Source: Caldilineaceae bacterium
Lineage (GTDB): Bacteria > Chloroflexota > Anaerolineae > Caldilineales > Caldilineaceae
DNA: 64,000 nucleotides
NCBI GenBank assembly: GCA_020846635.1
Contig: JADLDO010000043.1
Span: forward strand, 1-64,000
Direction of reading: 5' to 3'
The position numbers and the translations under genes are program-made. Below the pieces are notes generated by a model that had not been told where the DNA came from, searched no databases, and was given only the letters and a program-made list of their open reading frames with translations. Below are positions 42,515 through 49,899 of this stretch, piece by piece (the stretch's first letter is position 1; each line of letters opens with the position of its first letter).

Positions 42515-42922
42515 ATGGCTGTCACCAGCAACGATCTTATCTATCCAAAAGGTAAGTTGCAGTCGACCATGTTCCGCGGAGAAAACCTGGCTACGCTTGC
42601 GGATGCTTGGCTTGACCAAGCCGCAACGAAGGTGGTTGATGTTGCTGAAGAGGATAAGGATGCTGCGGCAACGCACTGGGTCTACTATCGCGCCTACAGC
42701 ACCATCGCCGAGCGCATTGGGGTCAATCCGTCGCGCACTTCCTTCGGGGGCAACAGCGGCGGTGGCGTGGAAAGCACAGAGGATTGGGGGCAGAACCGCG
42801 CCGATTATTGGGAGAAGAAGGCAGCGGCAGAACTTGCGGAGTTCGAACGTCTTCTGCCACCCGATTCGCCCGCGACACCCAGTTATCACTTTGCGCTGGC
42901 GAAAGGCCGCCGGGGTCGCTAA
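42515..42922 (+). CDS. Head-tail connector-like protein
   Basis: This 135-residue protein (FRGENLATLADAWLDQAATKVVDVAEEDKDAAATHWVYYRAYSTIAERI) is helical in its first half, like gp6-type connector proteins that prolong the portal ring. It is placed between capsid and tail-terminator genes. The fold assignment is inferred from position and helical content. Confidence 0.6.
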   Translation: MAVTSNDLIYPKGKLQSTMFRGENLATLADAWLDQAATKVVDVAEEDKDAAATHWVYYRAYSTIAERIGVNPSRTSFGGNSGGGVESTEDWGQNRADYWEKKAAAELAEFERLLPPDSPATPSYHFALAKGRRGR

Positions 42923-42931
42923 CCAATGGCC

Positions 42932-42979
42932 CTGGAGGGTACTGTAACCAATGATGCTGGAGGCATCCGTTACCGATGG
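42932..42979 (+). repeat. Tandem translation-start motif
   Basis: Two copies of a motif ctggagg-N-taacc/taccn-atg (42932-42954 and 42957-42979) lie before the next gene, and a third (49882-49903) precedes the 49900 gene. In each the GGAG is 12-13 bases from the ATG, unusually far. The first copy starts a 10-codon frame (from ATG 42951) that overlaps the next start. Confidence 0.5.
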
Positions 42980-43473
42980 GTGAATCGCTTTGGCACGACC
43001 TGGACGCCTGGCAGGTGGGCATCATTGACGCGGCGATGGGAGAGGATTCCGAGTACGACACGCTGAAATTGGCGCGTGTTGATACCGCGTTGGTCTGGGA
43101 CTTGCAGGTGTGGATGGAATGGCCCAAGCCTGCGGTGGCGGTGATGAGTTTCATGGAGACACGCGAGCCCGGGCCGCATGGGGATGGTATTGCCCACTTC
43201 ACGAAACGCTACCCGACGATCTGGTTGGCGGTGACGGAGGGGACGCAGGCCAACGCCAAGCGCGATGCCAAGATTCTGGTCAAGCGCATGGAGACGCTGG
43301 CGCGGGGACTCTATCAGCAGGCGTTTACGCTGCCCGCGGATGATTCAGGCGAGCGCGTGGTCAATTTGGCGTTGGGCCGCGGCGAGTTGTCTGCGCGACC
43401 TGTGCGTAGTAGCAATGATGATCTGTGGATGGTGATGGCAGGCATCGCATTGGAGTTTGAGACGGAGGTCTAG
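42976..43473 (+). CDS. Tail terminator/minor tail-like protein
   Basis: This 165-residue protein (GIIDAAMGEDSEYDTLKLARVDTALVWDLQVWMEWPKPAVAVMSFM) lies between the connector and tail tube genes, where tail completion proteins are expected. No unambiguous family signature is present. The start used falls inside the repeated initiation motif. Confidence 0.6.
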   Translation: MGESLWHDLDAWQVGIIDAAMGEDSEYDTLKLARVDTALVWDLQVWMEWPKPAVAVMSFMETREPGPHGDGIAHFTKRYPTIWLAVTEGTQANAKRDAKILVKRMETLARGLYQQAFTLPADDSGERVVNLALGRGELSARPVRSSNDDLWMVMAGIALEFETEV

Positions 43474-43725
43474 TTGAAAACACTCTATTTTGTAAATCCA
43501 CTCGCCAATCAAACCGAGGTGACGGTGGCGGCTGTGAATGACGGTCAGCCGCTAACCTACGGGGAGGGCTATGAAGTGAGCGACGATCTGGCGCAGGGTC
43601 TGCTTGCCAACGAGATAGATTGGCAGCTCTCCGCGCCGCGGGCAATGGCAACGCCGGGCGATGTGCCAGTCGTGCCGGCCAAGTCGCTCTTGAGGGCTGC
43701 GCCAGAAGAGGACGATAGATTATGA
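43474..43725 (+). CDS. Small tail-region protein, unknown
   Basis: This 83-residue protein (KTLYFVNPLANQTEVTVAAVNDGQPLTYGEGYEVSDDLAQGLLANEIDWQL) starts with TTG immediately after the previous TAG and overlaps the tail tube gene by 4 bases. The short beta-rich domain with DDLAxxLLAN recalls head-tail joining proteins. No family is certain. Confidence 0.6.
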   Translation: MKTLYFVNPLANQTEVTVAAVNDGQPLTYGEGYEVSDDLAQGLLANEIDWQLSAPRAMATPGDVPVVPAKSLLRAAPEEDDRL

Positions 43726-44726
43726 GCACAAGTTTAGTCACCCGCGCCGCGGTCGGGGTGCAGTCTGCCAAAGGAACAGCGGCGACGGCGAATTTCCATG
43801 CCATGCGCCTGACGCGCAGCTCGGTCGTGCCGGTCTATGACCTGGAAGAGGCGCTCAACGAGCATACGGGCGTGCATCAACGCGCCAGCAACCGGCAGAC
43901 AACCGCCGACCGCATCAGCCAGCGGCACAACGTCTCGCTGGAAGGCTTCCTGTATCCCAATGCCATCGGCACGCTGCTGGTCGGCATGGGCTTCAACGCG
44001 CAGACGACCGACAACACGACCTACAAAACGCACGCCTTCACAAAGGCTAATGTGGACGCTGCCAAATATATCAGCATCATGCACGCCCTGCTGGCCGGGT
44101 CGGCACGCTTCGAGCGCAAGATTAAGGACGTGCGCCTGACCCAGTTGCAACTGGTGGCGACGCGGCAGAATATCCGCATGACGGCGCAGGGGCTGGGGCT
44201 GGATGAGCTAACCTCCACTGGCACGGAGACGGTCGCCAACGAGATCAACGAGCGCATTTTGCCCGTTACAGGCAGCATGGCGCTGGGGACTTTGGCGCTA
44301 GGCGAGCCGCGCAGCCATACCGTAACCATCACGCGCCCGGTGGATGAGGATGACCAGAAACTGCACAGTACCGCCCGCGCCGACGTGCCGGAAACGGGAT
44401 TCGAGATCAACGGCGAAATGCAGGGACTTGACCTGAGTTTCAACACCTACAAGAAACTGGTGTGGGGTGGGACAAGCGGCACCGCGCCGAGCATGGTGGC
44501 GGTGACGGACACGCTGACGACGCTGTGGGAGAGCGCACGCGATATCAGCGGCGCGTCTGTGCCCTACAGCCTCCAGATAGCGTTGCTCAAGGCCGAATTC
44601 CGCTTTAGCAACTTCGAGGCGCAGGGTAACAACATCGTCCGCTGTGATGCGAGCTATCACATGATTGACGATGCATCGGGCGCGCCCGCGACCATCTCAC
44701 TCGCCAACGGCGTGACGAGCTACTAA
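43722..44726 (+). CDS. Major tail (tube) protein
   Basis: This 334-residue protein starts TSLVTRAAVGVQSAKGTAATANFHAMRLT, typical of tail tube proteins of siphoviruses, and has a long beta-rich body (KHAFTK..., ITRPVDEDDQKLHSTARADVPETGFEINGEMQGLDLSFNTYKKLVWGG). It directly precedes the tail chaperone and tape measure genes, which matches the tube position. It would assemble as hexameric rings. Confidence 0.8.
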   Translation: MSTSLVTRAAVGVQSAKGTAATANFHAMRLTRSSVVPVYDLEEALNEHTGVHQRASNRQTTADRISQRHNVSLEGFLYPNAIGTLLVGMGFNAQTTDNTTYKTHAFTKANVDAAKYISIMHALLAGSARFERKIKDVRLTQLQLVATRQNIRMTAQGLGLDELTSTGTETVANEINERILPVTGSMALGTLALGEPRSHTVTITRPVDEDDQKLHSTARADVPETGFEINGEMQGLDLSFNTYKKLVWGGTSGTAPSMVAVTDTLTTLWESARDISGASVPYSLQIALLKAEFRFSNFEAQGNNIVRCDASYHMIDDASGAPATISLANGVTSY

Positions 44727-44728
44727 TC

Positions 44729-45244
44729 ATGCCCACAGAACGCATGATTGACTACCGTCTCCCGGCAGACGACGACGCTGCGGAACATCGAGTGCTGCGG
44801 TTGACCCTCTCCGAGATGAACACGCTGCAACATGCGCGCTGGATGCGCCTCCAACGCGAGACAACGCTGTGGGCAACGGAGACCCTGGGCGTAGCAGATG
44901 GCGATGAAGAAGGCGTGAGCGAAGACGATGCTGAGATCGCAGATCGCCGCGAACGGGCATACCGGCGCGCGGCGATGTTGGGCGCGCTCAAGCGCACAGA
45001 GATCGGCACCTGCGCGCCCGATGCTGACGAGCCGGAGACATGGCAGGAGACAGACCTGCCTAAAGAATGGCAAAGCGTTGACGGCTTTATCGACGAGATG
45101 CCCTGGCAGCTTTTTGACCTTTGGTTGGTGTTGGCCGCGCAGTGTAACCCCGGCGCATTTTTCAAAGAGCCGGAGACAGAGCAAAAAAAAAGAGCACCGG
45201 GCCAAGTCAGCGTGCGCTCGTTGACGAAACGTTTGACCGTCTAG
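44729..45244 (+). CDS. Tail assembly chaperone (gpG-like) with frameshift site
   Basis: This 171-residue acidic protein (SEMNTLQHARWMRLQRETTLWATETLGVADGDEEGVSEDDAEIADRRERA) lies between tail tube and tape measure genes. Near its end a run of nine A (45183-45191) allows a -1 slip that fuses it to the next frame, giving a 267-residue product. This G/GT arrangement is a widely conserved feature of siphovirus tail chaperones, which coat the tape measure. Without the slip it ends in KKRAPGQVSVRSLTKRLTV. Confidence 0.85.
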   Translation: MPTERMIDYRLPADDDAAEHRVLRLTLSEMNTLQHARWMRLQRETTLWATETLGVADGDEEGVSEDDAEIADRRERAYRRAAMLGALKRTEIGTCAPDADEPETWQETDLPKEWQSVDGFIDEMPWQLFDLWLVLAAQCNPGAFFKEPETEQKKRAPGQVSVRSLTKRLTV

Positions 45245-45531
45245 TTGCAGACCCGCCGGAAGAGGATGGGCTGATTGACGAGGCGGCGATGCGCGAGGCA
45301 GACGCGTGGCGACTGGAGCGGGCCGAATCGCTCGACCTGTTTTTGGTGTGGCGCAGCCTGGGGGCGGAGTCCATCACCCTAAGCGAACTGCTGACCTTAC
45401 CGGGGTGGCTGGTGCGGGACTTTCAGAAGTTGGGCGTGCGCTACCAAAGGGCGCGGGATCGCAAGAAAAGAAGGGAGCAAGGGGCGCATGTTTCAACTGG
45501 TGGCAAGCGAGGAAAGCCGAAGAGACGCTGA
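45190..45531 (+). CDS. Tail chaperone frameshift extension (gpGT-like)
   Basis: This is the -1 frame after the A9 run. It continues KKSTGPSQRALVDETFDRLVADPPEEDGLIDEAAMREADAWRLE and ends in GKPKRR with a stop at 45529-45531. It has no start codon or ribosome site suited to independent translation near its front, so it is probably made only as the extension of the previous protein. Its helical, charged content suits a chaperone. Confidence 0.8.
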   Translation, partial: KSTGPSQRALVDETFDRLVADPPEEDGLIDEAAMREADAWRLERAESLDLFLVWRSLGAESITLSELLTLPGWLVRDFQKLGVRYQRARDRKKRREQGAHVSTGGKRGKPKRR

Positions 45532-45982
45532 CAAGCTGGTGCGCTTCTTTGCATCATTGGGCCTCCGCATTGACCGCAGCGAGCAGCAGGAAATTCAATC
45601 TGTCATCACGCGCGGCTTTGAGATGAATTTCAGCCAGGCGAGCAGCGGGCAGGGGCCGTGGGCTCCACTGGCTCCCGCTACGCAGGCGGATAGAGCGCAG
45701 AAGGGTTTCCCACCGGCACGCCCGCTGTTGACACGTACCTGGGACTATCGCAACTCCCTCACAGACCCGAACGACGACCAGCATTTCTCGCAGGTCTATC
45801 AGAGTTCCAACCTCTATGCCCAAGAGGAAGGGTCGGAAAGTCCCCTCTTCCCCTGGCATGAGCGCGGCACGCCGCGGATGCCGGCGCGTTCGGTCACGCA
45901 CCTGAGCAGGCGCAGTGAGGATGAGTTGGGGGACATGCTCGATAGCATTGTCACGCGGCTGTTGCGTCGCGATGGGCTATAA
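45488..45982 (+). CDS. Virion morphogenesis protein (Mu gpG-like)
   Basis: This 164-residue protein starts inside the previous frame and contains MFQLVASEESRRDADKLVRFFASLGLRIDRSEQQEIQSVITRGFEMNFSQASSGQGPWAPLAPAT. The QGPW-type middle and the C-terminal PARSVTHLSRRSEDELGDML are hallmarks of gpG-type proteins, which help tail-head joining or head completion. Its unusual position among tail genes is noted. Confidence 0.78.
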   Translation: MFQLVASEESRRDADKLVRFFASLGLRIDRSEQQEIQSVITRGFEMNFSQASSGQGPWAPLAPATQADRAQKGFPPARPLLTRTWDYRNSLTDPNDDQHFSQVYQSSNLYAQEEGSESPLFPWHERGTPRMPARSVTHLSRRSEDELGDMLDSIVTRLLRRDGL

Positions 45983-45985
45983 CGG

Positions 45986-47026
45986 CTACTCAGATGATTG
46001 CCTTATCGAGGCCAGGATCATAAGAATGAGTTGTTCCTCTTGCGGCGTCATGGGTGAAAGCTGTTTATCGGCGATGAACACAAAAGCGGTTCCGTCGGGC
46101 GTGTGCAGCGCGCCGCCTAACTGGGTCACGCCGCCATCGGCCACGGTTGTGGTGATGAGGCCACCTGTATTCTCGCCAAATCGGACGTATCGCGCGCCTT
46201 CGTTGCTATCAATCAGGAACAGACCAGTTTCGAGACGAATTAGGGAGGCGGGCACAGAATCGGTTCCTAAGAAATCGGTTTCGCTACCCGTCAAGATGTT
46301 GAGCGTAATGCTGCCGGTTGGATCTTTGATCGTAATTTTTTCGTACGCGTCGGCAGGAGGATTTGTCCAGTCGCCCGGAAGCGAGAAGATCATCGGTTGG
46401 CCTTTGGCCATGCGGATGTTGTACCAGTCGTCTGTTGGCTCGTAGGCATCAATGAGGACGACTGGTGTGTGGACGGCGGTGTAGGCGGCAAGCGGGTCGG
46501 CGCGAAATAGGGCGAGGTGGGTATCGAATGAAGCGCGCGCATCCAGCGCAGCGCGGAAGGTTTTGTTAACAAGATACTCGCTCGTTCGTTGCATGAACGC
46601 CAAATAGCCGTCGATAGCATAGTCCATAGCAAGTGTTTGGAGTTCTTGGAGATAGACGGCACAGGCAGGCGGTTCAAGATCGGAAGCGTCGCGGCGGAGG
46701 GTTTGCAGGCTGTTGACCACAGGGGAAAGAGCAATGCGAGAGGTGGATTCAGCGAGTCGCATCGCATCATCCCACTCCACCATAAGCGCATCAAGGCTGT
46801 CAATGTATTGGGCCGTGGCATCGTCCGGGCAGTCCACGGTGACCAGCCCCGGCGTGGGGGTAACCACATCTGTTGGCGGAGGGTCAGCACTCACAGAGGC
46901 AGAACTAGCGGATGGACTTGCTGCAAATCCATCATTTGGAGCCGCCAAACGATAGATGACGACCGCGATAAAAACCACCAGCAGCACAGCAGCGCAACTG
47001 GCGATAATGATTTGGAAACGTTTCAT
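45986..47026 (-). CDS. Exported protein of unknown function in reverse orientation (moron candidate)
   Basis: This 346-residue protein has an N-terminal membrane anchor or signal (FQIIIASCAAVLLVVFIAVVIYRLA), a Ser/Pro/Thr-rich linker (SPSASSASVSADPPPTDVVTPTPG) and an extracellular domain of unknown fold, beta-rich at the end (FLIDSNEGARYVRFGENTGGLITTTVADGGVTQLGGALHTPDGT). It is encoded opposite to all neighbouring tail genes and separates the gpG-like gene from the tape measure. Linker style and signal match host exported proteins, so it was probably acquired by the phage and may be expressed in the lysogen. Confidence 0.75.
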   Translation of the reverse strand: MKRFQIIIASCAAVLLVVFIAVVIYRLAAPNDGFAASPSASSASVSADPPPTDVVTPTPGLVTVDCPDDATAQYIDSLDALMVEWDDAMRLAESTSRIALSPVVNSLQTLRRDASDLEPPACAVYLQELQTLAMDYAIDGYLAFMQRTSEYLVNKTFRAALDARASFDTHLALFRADPLAAYTAVHTPVVLIDAYEPTDDWYNIRMAKGQPMIFSLPGDWTNPPADAYEKITIKDPTGSITLNILTGSETDFLGTDSVPASLIRLETGLFLIDSNEGARYVRFGENTGGLITTTVADGGVTQLGGALHTPDGTAFVFIADKQLSPMTPQEEQLILMILASIRQSSE

Positions 47027-47093
47027 GGGGGACTCCGGTCAACTCATTGGGGTTTAGGGTTGGTGGGCGCAGGATAGCACAAGAAGGCAACAG

Positions 47094-49520
47094 ATGCCAG
47101 ATCGAAGTTATGTTTATCGGGTTGAAGTTGATGGCCGTTCGGCGGGACCCGCCGCGGCACAGATACGCTCCGTTCTGGAGCGGGAGCTAGGCCGCGTCCG
47201 CTTTACGCCCACAGTTGCCGCGCCGCGCACCGTTGCGGCAGTGACCGGCAGCGCATTGCCTAGCTTTGTGCCAAGTCGCGGCGTGAGCGGGAGAGGTTCG
47301 CGCGAGGTCATCCCCGGCATGGGCATGGTCGGCGGCCTGGCGGGTTACACGGTGGCCGGCTTTGCCATTTCGCAGTTGGGCAGGATGGCGGTCAATACCA
47401 CGATGGAGCTAACCAAACAAGGCACAGCCTTGCGGCGCTCTGACTTCGCCGCGCAGCAGTTAGCAGGTTCGACCAACAGGCTCAACACTCTCTTGCAGGT
47501 CTACCAGAAGGCGACAGGCGACACGCAGACCAGCGGCGAAGCGATGGCAAAGGTCAGCCAGTTGATGGCGATTGGCTTTGCCGACAGCGAGGAAGAGCTA
47601 CGCAAGTTCGTGACCGCCTCGCGTGGGGCCGCCGCCGCGACAGGGCAAGACCTCGCCTATATCCAGTCGCAATTGCAACTGACCATTGCCAACCAGTCCA
47701 CCATGCGTTTGGACCAAATTGGGCTAGGTATTACCGAGGTCAAGGATCGGGTGAGCGAGCTCAAAGAGACGATGCCCGGACTCTCCGATGAGGCGCGCTA
47801 CCAAGAAGCGGTGCTAGGGCTGCTCAATGAGAAGTTTGGTGGGCTGGCGAACTCTGCCGAGGTGGGTGCATCCGGTCTTGAGCTGCTCCTGAAGCAGATG
47901 CGCGAGCTAAACGAGGAAGCCGCGCGCTACGTCGAGCAGCGGACCAACCCCATTTTTGAGTCGCTGGCTGTGGGGTTGGGGTCTGAGAACACGGCCGCGC
48001 GAGCCAACCACCTGCGGCGCATGGCCGATTCAAACAGTGGCGATGTGGTGAACTTCCTTTCGGGCGGGGAAGCGGGGCGACAGGGTGCAGCAATGGGCCG
48101 CACCGCTGACCTGCTGCTGGAGTTAGATGCAGCCATGACCAAAGGGGTTCCTGGTGCCGCCGCGCTGATGAAACAGGTGCAGGAGTTGGCGAACGCCCTA
48201 ATCGACTCCGGCTTTGCGACCGAAGATCAGATCGAGAAGGCGCAGCAGCTTGAAATCGCCTACGGGCTGCTCTTGACCGGGGGCGTGCAACTGGCCGCAC
48301 AGCAGGAAGAAACCGCGGAAAGCACCGCCAACACATCCGAAGAAATGATCAAGCTGGCGACGGAGACAGCCGCGACCGCGGGCGAGTTGGGCTACCTGGT
48401 CAATGCCGCCTGGTCAGCGGGGGCAGGGCTGGACGACCTGGGTGACAGGGCGGATATTCTGGCAGGCAAGCTGGCAAACGTGCGCGCCCAGAACGCCGGG
48501 CTGGTCGCGCTGGAACAAACGCTGGCAAAGGCCATCGTCGGCGCGGGGCAGGACGTTTCGCAGTACGTTGGCCCGGTCGAGGCGCGCCGCATGATTGACG
48601 ATACAATGGGCCAGTTGGAAATGGCGCGCGAAGATTGGCGACGGCAGGGGATTACCGACCCCATCGAAATCGCGCTGCTGGAAACGACGCTCAAGGAACG
48701 GCTGCTTGGGCCGATGCAGAACGTCGTCGAGATGAACGAGGAAGCGATCCGGGAAGCGGAACGGGCGCAAAAAGAGGGAGCGCGCAACAACGAGGCCGCC
48801 TGGAAACGAGCCGCCAATGCCACCGAGCGCGCCTTCCGCGACGCGGCCAATGAACTGGAGAGCCAGATCCGGCAAATCCCCGGCCTCTTTGGCGCGTCGT
48901 CTGTCACCGATGAGCAGATGAAGATGGCTGAACTGGGCGTTCCGCAAAACTTTGCCGACAACTATCTGCGCCGCCTGACCGACGAGGTGATGAATGGCGT
49001 GGATTGGGAGGGGGTTGATATTGCCGATGCCGCAGCCAGGGCCGGGATTGACCAGGCACTTGACCCGAAGGCAATCCTTGCCATGTTCACGCAGAAGTGG
49101 GGCGACCAGAGCCTCTTTGCCAACGCGGCCAATTTGGATCTCTTTGACCAGGAGGCAATACGCGCCGAGATGGAACGGCAGCGGCAGAGCAAATTGGGCG
49201 GGCAGAACATTCTAAGCATGTTCGGCCTGGGCGAGGATGGCGACGGCGCCTTCTTCACCGGCCTGGGCAGCACGATTGCGGGCGGCATGATGAGCGGAGC
49301 CGAGGAGGGGCTTGCCGACTTCGGCCAGCAGGCGATCCAGGGGGTGATGGCGCAGCTTGCCAATGACAGCGCCCTGCGCGAATACGCCAACCTGGGCGCG
49401 CAACAGTTCGGGGCAATGGAGCAGGGCTGGCTGGATGCCGCGGGGGAGAGCAACTTTGTGACCGCCCTAGTCGGCATTGTCATGGCGCAGATCAACGACA
49501 CGATGGAGGGAAGACAGTGA
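47094..49520 (+). CDS. Tape measure protein
   Basis: This 808-residue, mostly helical protein has a central hydrophobic region (GMGMVGGLAGYTVAGFAISQLGRM) and long helices (SELKETMPGLSDEARYQEAVLGLLNEKFGG, AEVGASGLELLLKQMRELNEEAARYVEQR) that fit tape measure proteins. By the usual 0.15 nm per residue it would set a tail of about 120 nm (rule of thumb). AAGG lies before the ATG. It overlaps the next gene by 4 bases. Confidence 0.88.
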   Translation: MPDRSYVYRVEVDGRSAGPAAAQIRSVLERELGRVRFTPTVAAPRTVAAVTGSALPSFVPSRGVSGRGSREVIPGMGMVGGLAGYTVAGFAISQLGRMAVNTTMELTKQGTALRRSDFAAQQLAGSTNRLNTLLQVYQKATGDTQTSGEAMAKVSQLMAIGFADSEEELRKFVTASRGAAAATGQDLAYIQSQLQLTIANQSTMRLDQIGLGITEVKDRVSELKETMPGLSDEARYQEAVLGLLNEKFGGLANSAEVGASGLELLLKQMRELNEEAARYVEQRTNPIFESLAVGLGSENTAARANHLRRMADSNSGDVVNFLSGGEAGRQGAAMGRTADLLLELDAAMTKGVPGAAALMKQVQELANALIDSGFATEDQIEKAQQLEIAYGLLLTGGVQLAAQQEETAESTANTSEEMIKLATETAATAGELGYLVNAAWSAGAGLDDLGDRADILAGKLANVRAQNAGLVALEQTLAKAIVGAGQDVSQYVGPVEARRMIDDTMGQLEMAREDWRRQGITDPIEIALLETTLKERLLGPMQNVVEMNEEAIREAERAQKEGARNNEAAWKRAANATERAFRDAANELESQIRQIPGLFGASSVTDEQMKMAELGVPQNFADNYLRRLTDEVMNGVDWEGVDIADAAARAGIDQALDPKAILAMFTQKWGDQSLFANAANLDLFDQEAIRAEMERQRQSKLGGQNILSMFGLGEDGDGAFFTGLGSTIAGGMMSGAEEGLADFGQQAIQGVMAQLANDSALREYANLGAQQFGAMEQGWLDAAGESNFVTALVGIVMAQINDTMEGRQ

Positions 49521-49873
49521 CGATCTCGTTAAACGGCATTACCGTCCCGCAATCGATCCGCGAGCGGGGCAGCTATGTCTATACGCGCAGCAGCCAGGAG
49601 GTGGTCAACGGCCTGGGCGAGACGATCACCGCGGGTTTGCCGAGTGTGGTCTGGACGTTCAACAGCCTGCCGCCCACGGATTATGCCTGGTGGGTGACGA
49701 CCTTGCTGGGGGGAGCCGCCTACAAAAAGTGCGCTGCGGTGCTGTGGGATGATAAGGACGTGGAGACGAGTTTCAGCCAGGTGATCGTGCGCTATCCCAA
49801 ACCGCCAGAGGGACGCAAGAATGGGCGCTATCGCAACGTGCAGATCGTGATCGACACAATGGTGGCAACCTAA
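49517..49873 (+). CDS. Distal tail region protein
   Basis: This 118-residue protein (VPQSIRERGSYVYTRSSQEVVNGLGETITAGLPSVVWTFNSLPPTDYAWWVTTLLGG) is linked to the tape measure gene by a 4-base overlap. Position and size suit a small distal tail or baseplate component. No family signature is evident. Confidence 0.6.
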   Translation: MTISLNGITVPQSIRERGSYVYTRSSQEVVNGLGETITAGLPSVVWTFNSLPPTDYAWWVTTLLGGAAYKKCAAVLWDDKDVETSFSQVIVRYPKPPEGRKNGRYRNVQIVIDTMVAT

Positions 49874-49899
49874 AGATGTTGCTGGAGCAACTGTAACCA

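Noticed and set aside
45289..45531. Independent gene of 80 codons
   Set aside because: It lies in the -1 frame behind a nine-A run and continues the tail chaperone; an own start is less likely.
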